Source of the DNA: Krasilnikoviella flava
GTDB lineage: Bacteria > Actinomycetota > Actinomycetes > Actinomycetales > Cellulomonadaceae
NCBI RefSeq assembly: GCF_900167525.1
Contig: NZ_FUZQ01000006.1
Location: 62,001-126,000 of the forward strand
DNA length: 64,000 nt
Reading direction: 5' to 3'
A program made the position numbers and the translations under genes. Below are positions 36,685 through 45,065 of the stretch, piece after piece (position 1 is the stretch's first letter; each line of letters begins with the position of its first letter). Below the pieces are notes generated by a model. It was not told where the DNA came from. It searched no databases and saw only the letters and a list, made by a program, of their open reading frames with translations.

Positions 36685-38286
36685 TCAGCAGGTAGCGCCG
36701 TCCTCCGGCACGTCCCCGTCCACGAGGTAGGACTCGACGGCGTCCGCCACGCACGACCGCGACGGCTGGTACGCCGTGTGCCCCTCGCCCTGGTAGGTGA
36801 GCAGCACGCCGGAGTCCAGCGTCTTCGCCAGGCCCTCGGCCCACACGTACGGGGTGGCCGGGTCGTTCGTGGTGCCGACGACGACGATGGGCGGCGCGCC
36901 CTTCGCGTGCACGTCGAACTCCCGCTCCACCTGCGGGTACTCGGCGCCGTCGCAGGTCAGCCCGCCGTAGCCGAAGAACGAGCCCATGGTCGGGGCGTCC
37001 TTCTCGATCGCGGCGGCGTCGGCCCGCATCTGGTCGACGTCAGTGGTGGCACGGTCGTCGAGGCAGTTCACCCCGCGCATCGCCTCCTCCGAGTTCGAGG
37101 AGTAGCTGCCGTCCGCGTTCCGGTCGAAGTACTGGTCGGAGAGGTAGAGCAGCACGTCGCCGGTGCCCTGGTTGATCGCCTCGTCCAGGCCCTGGGTGAG
37201 GGCCGGCCAGCTCCCCTGGTTGTAGAGCGTGACGGCGATCCCGTAGAACGCGAGGCTCTGCGTGACCGTGCGGCCGGAGCTCGACGTCTCGTACGGCCGC
37301 TCGTAGGCGTGGTCGAGCACCTGCCGGATCTGGCGCATCCCGTCGTCGACCGACCCGGTCAGCGGGCAGCTCCCGCCCGCCTGGCAGTCCTTCACGTACG
37401 CCCGCAGCGCGTTCTCGAAACCGACGGCCTGCCCGTGGGAGACCTCCTCCGAGGTGAGCGTCGTGTCGATCGCGCCGTCCAGCACGAGGCGGCCGGCGCG
37501 GTCCGGGAACAGCCCGGCGTACGTGGCGCCGAGCTGGGTGCCGTAGGAGAAGCCGAGGTAGTGCAGCGTGTCGTCGCCGAGCACCGCGCGCAGCATGTCC
37601 ATGTCGCGCGCCGCGCTCTGCGTGTCCACGTGGCCGAGGACGTCGCCGGAGTTCTCCGCGCAGGCCGCGTTCCACGCCTCGTACTCGTCCGCCATCGCCT
37701 CGAGGCCGGCGTCCGTGCTCCGGTCGAAGTCCTTGGCGAGCGACTCGCCCTTGCGGGCGTCGTCGAAGCACTTGAGCGGGGTCGAGCGCTGCACGCCCCG
37801 CGGGTCGAACCCGACGATGTCGAACGCGTCCTGCAGCCGCTTGCCGAACGTCGAGCCGCCGCCCTGGGCGTCACCGCGGACGAAGTCGACGCCCGACGCG
37901 CCCGGCCCGCCGGGGTTCACCAGCAGCGAGCCCTCCGGGTCCTTGCCGTCGGCCGGGTTGCGCACCAGCGCCAGCTCGATGCTGCCCGCGTCCGCGTCCT
38001 GCCAGGACAGCGGCGCCGACGCCGTCGCGCACTGCAACCCGTCCTCGCAGTCCTCCCACTCGAGCGTCTGCCCGTAGTACTGCGCGAACCCGTCCGGAGC
38101 CTGCGACGCGGCCGGCCCGGACGCGGAACCCACGGGCGACTGCTCCTTGGCGGGCGCGGTGCACCCGGCGAGGAGGACCACCCCGGCGACGACGACGGCG
38201 GCCGCCCTGCGCAGGGTGGCGCGACGCGGCGTCGGGCGGAGGGAGGGCGTGCGGCGGGCGGTCGATCGGCGCTCGTCGGGAATCAC
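36685..38286 (-). CDS. Secreted lipoprotein tripeptidyl aminopeptidase (SlpD/TAP-type alpha/beta-hydrolase)
   Basis: A 533-residue alpha/beta hydrolase with a lipoprotein signal (lipobox LAGC near residue 42, after a twin-Arg-rich N-terminus). The catalytic serine is in LGFSYGTQLG, the aspartate in NDPATPY and the histidine in GEGHTAY; LVNPGGPGASG forms the oxyanion region. This layout matches the Streptomyces SlpD/SlpE and tripeptidyl aminopeptidases, which trim N-terminal tripeptides outside the cell. The C-terminal TAP-like cap (about 420-533) is complete. It is a standalone gene, convergent with prsW. Confidence 0.92.
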   Translation of the reverse strand: MIPDERRSTARRTPSLRPTPRRATLRRAAAVVVAGVVLLAGCTAPAKEQSPVGSASGPAASQAPDGFAQYYGQTLEWEDCEDGLQCATASAPLSWQDADAGSIELALVRNPADGKDPEGSLLVNPGGPGASGVDFVRGDAQGGGSTFGKRLQDAFDIVGFDPRGVQRSTPLKCFDDARKGESLAKDFDRSTDAGLEAMADEYEAWNAACAENSGDVLGHVDTQSAARDMDMLRAVLGDDTLHYLGFSYGTQLGATYAGLFPDRAGRLVLDGAIDTTLTSEEVSHGQAVGFENALRAYVKDCQAGGSCPLTGSVDDGMRQIRQVLDHAYERPYETSSSGRTVTQSLAFYGIAVTLYNQGSWPALTQGLDEAINQGTGDVLLYLSDQYFDRNADGSYSSNSEEAMRGVNCLDDRATTDVDQMRADAAAIEKDAPTMGSFFGYGGLTCDGAEYPQVEREFDVHAKGAPPIVVVGTTNDPATPYVWAEGLAKTLDSGVLLTYQGEGHTAYQPSRSCVADAVESYLVDGDVPEDGATC

Positions 38287-38349
38287 CAGCCCAACCTACC
38301 GTCGCTCAGAACCCGAGTCGGACGTGGCACCGGCGAGCGCGACCCACGG

Positions 38350-38919
38350 TCAGGGGGCGACCCAGGCCAGAGGGCCCGCCTCGCCGTCGGCCGCACGCGG
38401 CGCCACCTCGACCTTGCCGATGTCGCCCAGCCGCACCGTCACCCCCGACCCCGCGTCCGCGTCGGGCGGCACCGCGACCGCGCTCGTGGTCGGCACGTAG
38501 TCCATCGTGCAGGGGCCCGGGTCCGGGTCGACGAGCCCGACGTCGATCGCCTCGTGCCTGCCGCCCCAGCCGGCCTCGGCCTCGGCGAGGCGCGGGCAGG
38601 TGCTCGACCCGTACGTCACGACCAGCAGCACCCCGGGCGTCGGCGACCAGCCGGCGCCGGCAGGGCTGTCGAACGTCCCCTCCGCGCCGTCGGGCAGGCC
38701 GCGCACGTGCTCCCCCGGACCGGGCACACCGGTCACCTCTCCGGACGGGGAGGCCGGGGCCGACGGCTCCGGGGACGCCGACGGCGAGGCCGCCGTCGGC
38801 TCCGACGACCCGCCGCCCGACGGCGCGGGCGACGCGCACGCCGCCACGACGAGCGCGAGAGCGCCGGCGACGCCGGCGAGGGCGACGCCGCGGACCAGGG
38901 TGCGTACGGAGGTCGTCAC
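38350..38919 (-). CDS. Small secreted lipoprotein, coupled to hypX
   Basis: A 189-residue lipoprotein: signal peptide ending in lipobox VAAC near residue 28, then a Ser/Pro/Glu-rich linker to about residue 65, then a compact domain with two cysteines (SSTCPRL and GPCTMDY) and VTVRLGDIGKVEV at the end. Domain not recognised. GTG at 38917-38919 overlaps the hypX stop by four bases (GTGA), showing co-translation. Whether it shares hypX's job is unknown. Confidence 0.8.
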   Translation of the reverse strand: MTTSVRTLVRGVALAGVAGALALVVAACASPAPSGGGSSEPTAASPSASPEPSAPASPSGEVTGVPGPGEHVRGLPDGAEGTFDSPAGAGWSPTPGVLLVVTYGSSTCPRLAEAEAGWGGRHEAIDVGLVDPDPGPCTMDYVPTTSAVAVPPDADAGSGVTVRLGDIGKVEVAPRAADGEAGPLAWVAP

Positions 38920-40601
38920 CGGCCGACCGTCTCGCGGACGTCCGCGAACCGCAACCGCTCCGGCGTCTCCTGCGAGGCGACCTTGCCAAGGAAGTCGCGC
39001 CGCTTGGCCGCGAACCCGCGCCGGTCGTCGAAGAGGTCGCGTGCCATCTCCGCCAGCTCGATCGTGCGGTAGTAGGACAGCGGGCGGCGCGGCGCGCGCA
39101 CCCGGGCCACGGCGGCGGTCTCCGCCCGCCCGTCGGGCGTCGCCAGCGCGGCGGCGCGGTCGGCCAGCCACGCGGCGAACCGCTCCGGGTCGCGCGGGCC
39201 GACGGCGTCCACGAGGCCGATCGTCGCCGCCTCCGCGACCGACACCGGCAGCTTGGCGCTCAGCAACCGGTCGGCGTCGACCTCGCCCAGCCGGGACGCG
39301 ACCGTCCACGTGTGCAGCTCGGAGCCGAAGATGCCCATGTCGTAGTAGGGGTTCAGCACCACCCCGTCGCGCGCCACGACGACGTCGGCGCACAGCCCCG
39401 CCATCACGCCGCCCGCGCCGGCGTTCGCCGTGAAGGCGGCCACGGTGACCTGGTCGGCGGCGGCGATCGCCGCGCACAGGTCGTCGATGGCCTGGATGTT
39501 GGCCCACGCCTCCGCCGCCGGGTCGTCGGCCGCCTCGATCGCGCCCAGGTGGATGCCGTTGGAGAACGCGTGCTCGGTGCCGCGCACCACGAGCACCCGG
39601 GTGTCCTCGGTGAGCGCCTTCTCCACGGCCGTCGTCAGGCGGCGGCACTGCTCGGTGTGCATGGCGCCGCTGTACGACCGGATCGTCAGGTAGCCGACGT
39701 CGCCGTCGCGCTCGTACACCGACTCCGCGAGCGCGGCGGGCGCCGGGCGGAACGGGACCCCGGCGACGTCGAGCACCCACGACGCGGGCAGCTTGGTGCC
39801 GCGCTTGTCGGCCAGCGTCGCGGCGTACCCGACCCACAGGGTGCCGTCGCCGGTGGCGATCGCCACGGCGTCCTCGTCGCGCCCCACCACCATGCCGGGG
39901 GCGGCCAGCGAGTCCACCGGCTCGGGGTCGGCCACGGCATCGAACAGGCAGAAGCGCGCGCCCTGCAGGGTCGCGGGGGCGCCGGGCGCGCCGTCGGCCG
40001 CGGCGATCGTGCGCGCCAGCTCGGCGGCGGGGCGGGACAGGTCCAGCTCGAACGCGGCCCGGCGCAGCAGCGGCAGCTCACCGGTGCCCGGCACCTCCCG
40101 CTCGGCCCGGTCGGCCGGCGTCGGCTCCTCGCCGGCCGCGACCTTGCGCAGCACCTCCTCGACGCACGCCATCGCCGCGTCGGCCACGAGCCCGTTGTAG
40201 AGGGCGCTCTTGGCGATCAGGTCCGCGGGCATGGCGAACGTCGACGTCGCCCACACCGGGCCGGCGTCCATCTCCTCCACCGTGGACAGGGCCGTCACGC
40301 CCCAGCGCTCCCGGCCGTCGAGGATGGCGTGGTCCAGCGACGACGGGCCGCGGTCGCCGACGGGGCCGGGGTGCACGACGACGGTGGTCCACCGCCGCCA
40401 CACGTCCTCGGGCACCCGGTGCTTGAGGAACGGCGCCAGGATCAGGTCGGGGCCGATCTCCTCGACGCGCGCGGTGAGCTCCTCCGGCGACGCGAAGGTG
40501 GGTGCCAGCTCGACGCCCACGTCGTGGCCCCGGTCCGCCAGGTGCCCCCACACACGCTGCGTGAGCCCGTTGAACGCCGAGACGAGCAGCAGGATCCTCA
40601 T
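38916..40601 (-). CDS. hypX: HypX/HoxX, CO-ligand synthesis enzyme for [NiFe]-hydrogenase
   Basis: A 561-residue two-domain protein. The N-terminal formyl-tetrahydrofolate-transferase-like domain (about 1-200) has H77 and D90 in HPGPVGDRGPSSLD, the HypX version of the family's catalytic loop. The C-terminal enoyl-CoA-hydratase-like domain (about 300-540) has FSNGIHL (346-352), NAGAGGVM (393-400) and DMGIFGSE. In studied organisms HypX makes CO from formyl-THF via formyl-CoA for the Ni-Fe site under aerobic conditions. No hyp or hydrogenase structural gene is within the window, so its partner must lie elsewhere or the role differs. ATG at 40599-40601. Confidence 0.88.
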   Translation of the reverse strand: MRILLLVSAFNGLTQRVWGHLADRGHDVGVELAPTFASPEELTARVEEIGPDLILAPFLKHRVPEDVWRRWTTVVVHPGPVGDRGPSSLDHAILDGRERWGVTALSTVEEMDAGPVWATSTFAMPADLIAKSALYNGLVADAAMACVEEVLRKVAAGEEPTPADRAEREVPGTGELPLLRRAAFELDLSRPAAELARTIAAADGAPGAPATLQGARFCLFDAVADPEPVDSLAAPGMVVGRDEDAVAIATGDGTLWVGYAATLADKRGTKLPASWVLDVAGVPFRPAPAALAESVYERDGDVGYLTIRSYSGAMHTEQCRRLTTAVEKALTEDTRVLVVRGTEHAFSNGIHLGAIEAADDPAAEAWANIQAIDDLCAAIAAADQVTVAAFTANAGAGGVMAGLCADVVVARDGVVLNPYYDMGIFGSELHTWTVASRLGEVDADRLLSAKLPVSVAEAATIGLVDAVGPRDPERFAAWLADRAAALATPDGRAETAAVARVRAPRRPLSYYRTIELAEMARDLFDDRRGFAAKRRDFLGKVASQETPERLRFADVRETVGR

Positions 40602-40705
40602 GCCAACCCCCAGTCAAGTCACGGAGGCCACCGTGGCCCCCGCCGCGGAACACCTCACCGCATGAAGGGGCGATGAGGCAACTGTCGCCCGTGAGGGGGT
40701 CGGGC

Positions 40706-40725
40706 CCGGCAGGCTCGACCACCGA
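40706..40725. repeat. Half-copy of the dispersed repeat after holB
   Basis: CCGGCAGGCTCGACCACCGA is one arm of the repeat with its usual right flank, six bases past the holB stop. Confidence 0.5.
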
Positions 40726-40730
40726 GAGGG

Positions 40731-41882
40731 TCAGCCCTGCGGGCGCAGCGCCACGGTCATCGCCTCGAGCGCCAGCAGCGGCGCCACGTTGCCCTCGAGG
40801 CGCTCGCGCGCGACGCCGATCGCGTCCATCCGGCGGATCGTCTGCTCCGGCGTCGAGTCCGCCGCCAGGGCGCGCACGGTCCCGTCGTGCTCGGCGTTCA
40901 CCAGGTCGACGCTCGCGCCGAGCTGCACCACGAGCACGTCCCGGTACAGGGACAGCAGGTCGACCATCGACCGGTCGAGGACGTCGCGCTGACGGCGCGT
41001 GGCGCGCCGCTTCTGGTCGTCCTCGAGCTGCTTGAGCTGCGAGCGCAGCCGGGGCGGCAGCGTGTCGCCCTCCTGCACGCCGAGCGCACGCAGCAGCTCG
41101 GCCTTCTCGACGGCGTCGCGCTCCGTGGTGGCCGCCAGGGCCTCCGCCTTCGCGACGTCGACCAGCTCCCCCGCCGCGAGCACGGCGTCGCCCACGCCCC
41201 GGATGCGACGTGCGATCTCGAGCACCGCGTCCCGGCGCTCCCGGGCGTCGGCGTCGCGGGCGAGCCTGCGCGCGAGCCCGACGTGCGACTGCGCCGCCCG
41301 CGCCGCGGTCAGGGCCACCGCCGGGTCGATGTCGTCGCGACGCACCAGCAGCTCCGCCACGTCCTGCGCCGGCGGTACGCGCAGCACGACGCCGCGGCAG
41401 CGGGAACGGATGGTCGGCAGCACGTCCTGCGCGCTCGGGGCGCACAGCACCCAGACGGTGTGCGGCGGCGGCTCCTCGATGGCTTTGAGCAGCACGTTGG
41501 TGGTGCGCTCGGCCATCCGGTCGGCGTCCTCGACGACGATCACTCGGAAGCGGCCCGACGACGGCGTGCGGGACGCCGTCATGATGAGGTCGCGCACCTC
41601 GTCGATGGTGATGACGACCTTGTCCGTCGCCACGACCGTGAGGTCCGGGTGGGTGCCGGCCAGCGTCGTCGTGCACGCGCGACAACGCCCGCAGCCGCCG
41701 GTCTCGCCGTCCGTCCCGGTGCACTGCAGCGCCGCCGCGAACGCGCGCGCGGCCACCGACCGGCCCGAGCCGGGCGGGCCGGTGAGCAGCCAGGCGTGCG
41801 TCATCGCGGCCGGGTCGGTCGCGGCGCGGCGCAGCACGGCGACCGCGTCCGGCTGCCCGACGACGTCGTCCCACACGCTCAT
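40731..41882 (-). CDS. holB: DNA polymerase III subunit delta'
   Basis: A 383-residue clamp-loader subunit. The N-terminal region has a P-loop TGPPGSGRS in which the lysine is replaced by arginine, as expected for a non-hydrolysing delta' subunit. The Cys-rich zinc module (CGRCRACTT) and [12 protein letters not shown] with SRCRGV (SRC motif) follow. ATG at 41880-41882 has GGGGAGG upstream. It overlaps the tmk stop by four bases; tmk-holB pairing is conserved across many bacteria. A shorter C-terminal collar domain reaches to residue 383. Confidence 0.94.
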   Translation of the reverse strand: MSVWDDVVGQPDAVAVLRRAATDPAAMTHAWLLTGPPGSGRSVAARAFAAALQCTGTDGETGGCGRCRACTTTLAGTHPDLTVVATDKVVITIDEVRDLIMTASRTPSSGRFRVIVVEDADRMAERTTNVLLKAIEEPPPHTVWVLCAPSAQDVLPTIRSRCRGVVLRVPPAQDVAELLVRRDDIDPAVALTAARAAQSHVGLARRLARDADARERRDAVLEIARRIRGVGDAVLAAGELVDVAKAEALAATTERDAVEKAELLRALGVQEGDTLPPRLRSQLKQLEDDQKRRATRRQRDVLDRSMVDLLSLYRDVLVVQLGASVDLVNAEHDGTVRALAADSTPEQTIRRMDAIGVARERLEGNVAPLLALEAMTVALRPQG

Positions 41883-42574
41883 TCGAGGTCCTCCCCTACC
41901 GATGGTCGAGCCTGTCGAAACCAGGTTTCGACGGGCTCGACCACCGAGGGCGTCAGGTCCAGGCGTGCGGCCACGTCCACACGCACCTGCGCCTGCACGT
42001 CGTCGAGGTTCGCGGACGCGTCGACCACGACCCACCGCTCCGGGTCGGCCGCGGCACGGCGCAAGAACGTCTCGCGCGTGCGCCGGTGGAACTCGTCACC
42101 CGCCCGCTCGAGGCGGTCCGGCTCGCCCGACAGCCGGGCGGCCCCGACGACGGGGTCGAGGTCCAGCAGCACCGTGACGTCGGGCAGCAGGTCGGCGGTG
42201 GCCCACAGGGACAGCGCCTCGATCTCCTCCTCCGACAGCTCGCGGCCGCCGGCCTGGTACGCCACCGAGGAGTCGAGGTAGCGGTCCGTGACCACCACGG
42301 CACCGCGCGCGAGCGCCGGCCTGATCACGGTGGCGACATGGTGGGCGCGGTCGGCCGCGTACAGCAGGGCCTCGGTGCGGGGGTCCATGTCCTCCCCGTG
42401 CAGCACCTCCCGGCGCAGCGTGGCGCCCAGGTCCGTGCCGCCCGGCTCCCGCGTCACGACGACCTCGCGCCCCGTCACCTCGTGCAGCCAGTCACCCAGC
42501 AGGCGCACGTGCGTGGTCTTGCCGACGCCGTCGCCGCCCTCGAACGAGACGAAGTACCCGGGTGCGCTGCTCAC
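41879..42574 (-). CDS. tmk: Thymidylate kinase with a repeat-derived C-terminal tail
   Basis: A 231-residue dTMP kinase: P-loop [33 protein letters not shown] and the LID region. GTG at 42572-42574 gives the typical short lead into [11 protein letters not shown] codons at 42583 and 42598 are alternatives. The last 20 or so residues ([20 protein letters not shown]) are encoded by a full copy of the dispersed palindrome (41904-41942), which has been absorbed into the frame beyond the normal C-terminus of the enzyme. Translation still couples to holB through an ATGA overlap. Confidence 0.93.
   Translation of the reverse strand: MSSAPGYFVSFEGGDGVGKTTHVRLLGDWLHEVTGREVVVTREPGGTDLGATLRREVLHGEDMDPRTEALLYAADRAHHVATVIRPALARGAVVVTDRYLDSSVAYQAGGRELSEEEIEALSLWATADLLPDVTVLLDLDPVVGAARLSGEPDRLERAGDEFHRRTRETFLRRAAADPERWVVVDASANLDDVQAQVRVDVAARLDLTPSVVEPVETWFRQARPSVGEDLE
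41904..41942. repeat. Full dispersed palindrome inside tmk
   Basis: Arms 41904-41922 and 41924-41942 (19 bp, one G-T wobble) meet at a single-base loop. This is the tightest copy of the family with core GGTTTCGACGGGCTCGACC. Unlike the others it is within a coding sequence and mid-operon, encoding the tmk tail. Confidence 0.85.
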
Positions 42575-42687
42575 TCCGGACACCCTAACGGTGACCACTC
42601 ACACACCCGCCCCGGGTTCGCAGACCCGGCCGCCTGGGGCGACGATGGGAAGACGAAGGGCCACTCCCACGTCCTGCAGGAGGATCG

Positions 42688-43104
42688 ATGTCCACCCAGC
42701 CCCAGCCTTCCCAGACCGTGCTCGCCGAGGAAGAGTGCTGGGAGCTGCTCGCAGGGCAGAAGATCGGCCGGCTGGCCACGTCGGTGGCCGGCGAGCCCGA
42801 GATCTTCCCCGTCAGCTTCGCGGCCGCCGACCAGCGCATCTTCCTGCGCACCAAGCCCGGCACCAAGCTCGCGGAGGTGACGATCAGCCCGCGGGTCGCG
42901 TTCGAGGTCGACGAGATCGGCGACACCTCTTCGTGGAGCGTCGTGGTGAAGGGCCGCGCACAGGTCCTCGAGCGGGACGCCGACCTCGACGAGGCGCGCG
43001 CGACCGGACTCGTCAGCTACCTCGAGGACGGCAAGACGGTGTGGGTCCGCATCACGCCGAGCGAGGTCTCCGGGCGCCGCCTGGTGCCGGGCGAGCAGCG
43101 CTGA
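42688..43104 (+). CDS. Pyridoxamine 5'-phosphate oxidase-fold flavin protein
   Basis: A 138-residue split-barrel protein of the PPOX group found widely in actinobacteria. Strands read GRLATSVAGEPEIFPVSF, with SSWSVVVKGRAQVL matching the FMN/F420 binding half. It is likely a cofactor-binding reductase or nitroreductase-like protein; the Mycobacterium relatives of this length bind FMN or F420. ATG at 42688 follows CAGGAGG. It is divergent from tmk and convergent with the oxidoreductase gene. Confidence 0.88.
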   Translation: MSTQPQPSQTVLAEEECWELLAGQKIGRLATSVAGEPEIFPVSFAAADQRIFLRTKPGTKLAEVTISPRVAFEVDEIGDTSSWSVVVKGRAQVLERDADLDEARATGLVSYLEDGKTVWVRITPSEVSGRRLVPGEQR

Positions 43105-43114
43105 CCCGACCCGG

Positions 43115-44176
43115 TCACTCCCCCGGGTAGACGACCCCCGCCTGACGGCGGACGGCGTCCAGGGTGTCCATCACCTCGATCGTGCCGTCCCACGACATGC
43201 GGGGGCTCTGCGTCTCGCCTGCCGCGAGCAGTCGCGCCACCTCGGCGGCCTGGTACTGCTTGCCCTCGCCGCGGAACCCGTCGTAGTCCCACGTGGCGCC
43301 GTCGTGCCGCTCCACGCGGAACGACGTCGGGGCGTAGAACGTGCGCGCCACCTCGATGCGCCCCTGCGTGCCGGAGATCACCGCGGTGTTGGCCGTGCGC
43401 GCCCACAGCGTGGTCGAGAGGGTGGCCTGGACGCCGCCGGGGTACCCCAGCACCATGCCGATCTGGCCGTCGACCCCGGTCTCGGTGAGCGCGCCCACGG
43501 CCGTGACGGACTCGGGGGCGCCCAGCAGGTCCTGCGCGAAGGACACCGGGTAGACGCCGAGGTCCAGCAACGCGCCGCCGGCCAGCCCGGGCGCGTACAG
43601 CCGGTGCGCCGGGTCGAGGGGGAACTGCTGGCCGTGGTCGGCGACCACGCTGACGACCCGCCCGATCTCCCCGCGCGCGAGGACGCCGCGCAGCGCCGCC
43701 ACGTGCGGCAGGAAGCGGGTCCACATCGCCTCCATGACGAAGACGCCGGCCTCGCGGGCGGCGTCGAGCACCTCGCGCGCCTGGGCCGCGTCCTGCGTGA
43801 ACGCCTTCTCCACCAGCACGTGCTTGCCGGCGCGGATCGCCAGCAACGCGTGCTCGTGGTGGTGGGAGTGCGGCGTCGCGACGTACACGACGTCGACCTC
43901 CGGGTCGGACACGAGCGCCTCGTAGTCGCCGTGCGCCCGCGCGCCCGGCGCGTGCGCGGCGGCGAACGTCTCCGCCTTGGCCAGGTCGCGCGACCCGACG
44001 GCGACGACCGACGCGGCGGTGTGCTCCCGGACGCCGTCGGAGAACGAGCCGGCGATGTTGCCGGCGCCGAGCACGCCCCAGCGCACCGCGGGCGCGGTCC
44101 GCGGGTCGGGGACCGTCCCCGCGAGGTCGTCGGTGGTCAGTCCGGGCGCGAACGAGGCAGGTGTGACGTCGGTCAT
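43115..44176 (-). CDS. Gfo/Idh/MocA-family oxidoreductase
   Basis: A 353-residue NAD(P)-dependent sugar or cyclitol dehydrogenase. The Rossmann motif is WGVLGAGNIAGSF, the conserved EKA loop is VLVEKAFTQ, and the C-terminal domain begins near MEAMWTRFLPH, typical of trans-1,2-dihydrobenzenediol dehydrogenase/Gfo-like members. ATG at 44174-44176. Stands alone; substrate unknown. It ends ten bases from the convergent PPOX gene. Confidence 0.92.
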   Translation of the reverse strand: MTDVTPASFAPGLTTDDLAGTVPDPRTAPAVRWGVLGAGNIAGSFSDGVREHTAASVVAVGSRDLAKAETFAAAHAPGARAHGDYEALVSDPEVDVVYVATPHSHHHEHALLAIRAGKHVLVEKAFTQDAAQAREVLDAAREAGVFVMEAMWTRFLPHVAALRGVLARGEIGRVVSVVADHGQQFPLDPAHRLYAPGLAGGALLDLGVYPVSFAQDLLGAPESVTAVGALTETGVDGQIGMVLGYPGGVQATLSTTLWARTANTAVISGTQGRIEVARTFYAPTSFRVERHDGATWDYDGFRGEGKQYQAAEVARLLAAGETQSPRMSWDGTIEVMDTLDAVRRQAGVVYPGE

Positions 44177-44247
44177 GGCCGCCACCGTACCCGCCGGAGC
44201 GCACGGGAACGGGGCGTAGTTGCCCGGGGCTCTCTCTGGGGGACGCC

Positions 44248-44706
44248 TCAGGCGAGCGTGCCGAGCGACGCCACGACCACGCGGTTCGCGACGTCGCGCA
44301 CCTGCTCCAGCTCGGCCAGGCTCAGCCCGCTCGCCGAGACGACCTTCGCCGGGACCTTCTCCGCCTCGTCCCGCAGCGCCCGCCCCGCGGCCGTGAGGTG
44401 CAGCTCGACGACACGCGCGTCGCCGGTGCCGCGGCGGCGCTCCAGCAGCCCCTGCCGCTCCAGCCGCTTCAGCAGCGGCGACAGCGTGCCGGGGTCGAGC
44501 AGGAGCCGGGCGCTCAGCCCGGTGACCGTCGTCGTCGCGCCGGAGCGCTCGTCCTGCCACAGCCCGAGCATGACGAGGTACTGCGGGTGCGTGAGACCGA
44601 GCGGCTCCAGGATCGGGCGGTAGATCGACACCATCGCCCGGGCGGCCGCCGAGAGCGAGAAGCACACCTGCGCCTCGAGGCGCAGCGGGTCGGCGGGCAG
44701 GTCCAT
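44248..44706 (-). CDS. MarR-family regulator, OhrR-like
   Basis: A 152-residue winged-helix regulator. The N-terminal VCFSLSAAARAMVSIYRPIL, with a cysteine at residue 15, and GLTHPQYLVMLGLW match OhrR repressors, where that cysteine senses organic peroxides. The recognition helix is in PGTLSPLLKRLERQGLLERR. No ohr reductase is adjacent; the divergent neighbour is a 68-residue protein. Two TTGG-N4-CCAA palindromes lie in the shared promoter. Sensing of organic hydroperoxide is likely by homology only. Confidence 0.9.
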   Translation of the reverse strand: MDLPADPLRLEAQVCFSLSAAARAMVSIYRPILEPLGLTHPQYLVMLGLWQDERSGATTTVTGLSARLLLDPGTLSPLLKRLERQGLLERRRGTGDARVVELHLTAAGRALRDEAEKVPAKVVSASGLSLAELEQVRDVANRVVVASLGTLA

Positions 44707-44733
44707 GCGCCCACCCTACGAGTCGGCCTATAG

Positions 44734-44760
44734 TTGGCGCACCAATGGTTGGCCCACCAA
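44734..44760. promoter_or_regulatory. Tandem MarR operators, TTGG-N4-CCAA twice
   Basis: TTGGCGCACCAA (44734-44745) and TTGGCCCACCAA (44749-44760) are two 12-bp palindromes, 15 bp centre to centre. TATAGT (44729-44734) is a -10-like box at their left edge. They lie between the divergent marR gene and the 68-residue gene, which the regulator should therefore control. Confidence 0.75.
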
Positions 44761-44780
44761 GTGTTTGACGAGGGAGTGTC

Positions 44781-44987
44781 ATGGCACGCCGCGAGGACGA
44801 CGACCGGACCTGGGGCATGAAGGTGACGGAGAGCCTGCTGAGGTTCTTCGGGCCCGCATCGATCCGCCGCACCCCGCCGATCCCGCCCAGCGCGGAGGAC
44901 CTCGCCCGGGACGCCGCCCTGCGCCGCTCGCTGCAGCGCGTCACGAGGGCCGACGGGCACGTGTACCTCGTCGAGCGCAAGGACTGA
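44781..44987 (+). CDS. Small basic hypothetical protein, likely MarR target
   Basis: A 68-residue protein rich in Arg and Asp, with a short hydrophobic-basic core (SLLRFFGPASIRRTPP). ATG at 44781 follows GAGGGAG. Its start is 20 bp from the tandem MarR operators, so it is the likely regulated gene. No family was recognised. A dispersed-repeat hairpin follows its stop and separates it from the convergent topA. Confidence 0.7.
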   Translation: MARREDDDRTWGMKVTESLLRFFGPASIRRTPPIPPSAEDLARDAALRRSLQRVTRADGHVYLVERKD

Positions 44988-44996
44988 CCGCCCCTT

Positions 44997-45036
44997 CGAG
45001 CCTGTCGAGACCACGTCCTCGGTTTCGACAGGCTCG
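44997..45036. terminator. Hairpin copy of the dispersed repeat between convergent genes
   Basis: CGAGCCTGTCGAGACC (44997-45012) pairs with GGTTTCGACAGGCTCG (45021-45036) with one mismatch around an eight-base loop. It lies between the small protein gene and topA stop codons. Confidence 0.7.
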
Positions 45037-45065
45037 GCCACCGGGGGCTCGACCACCCCGTCGCG

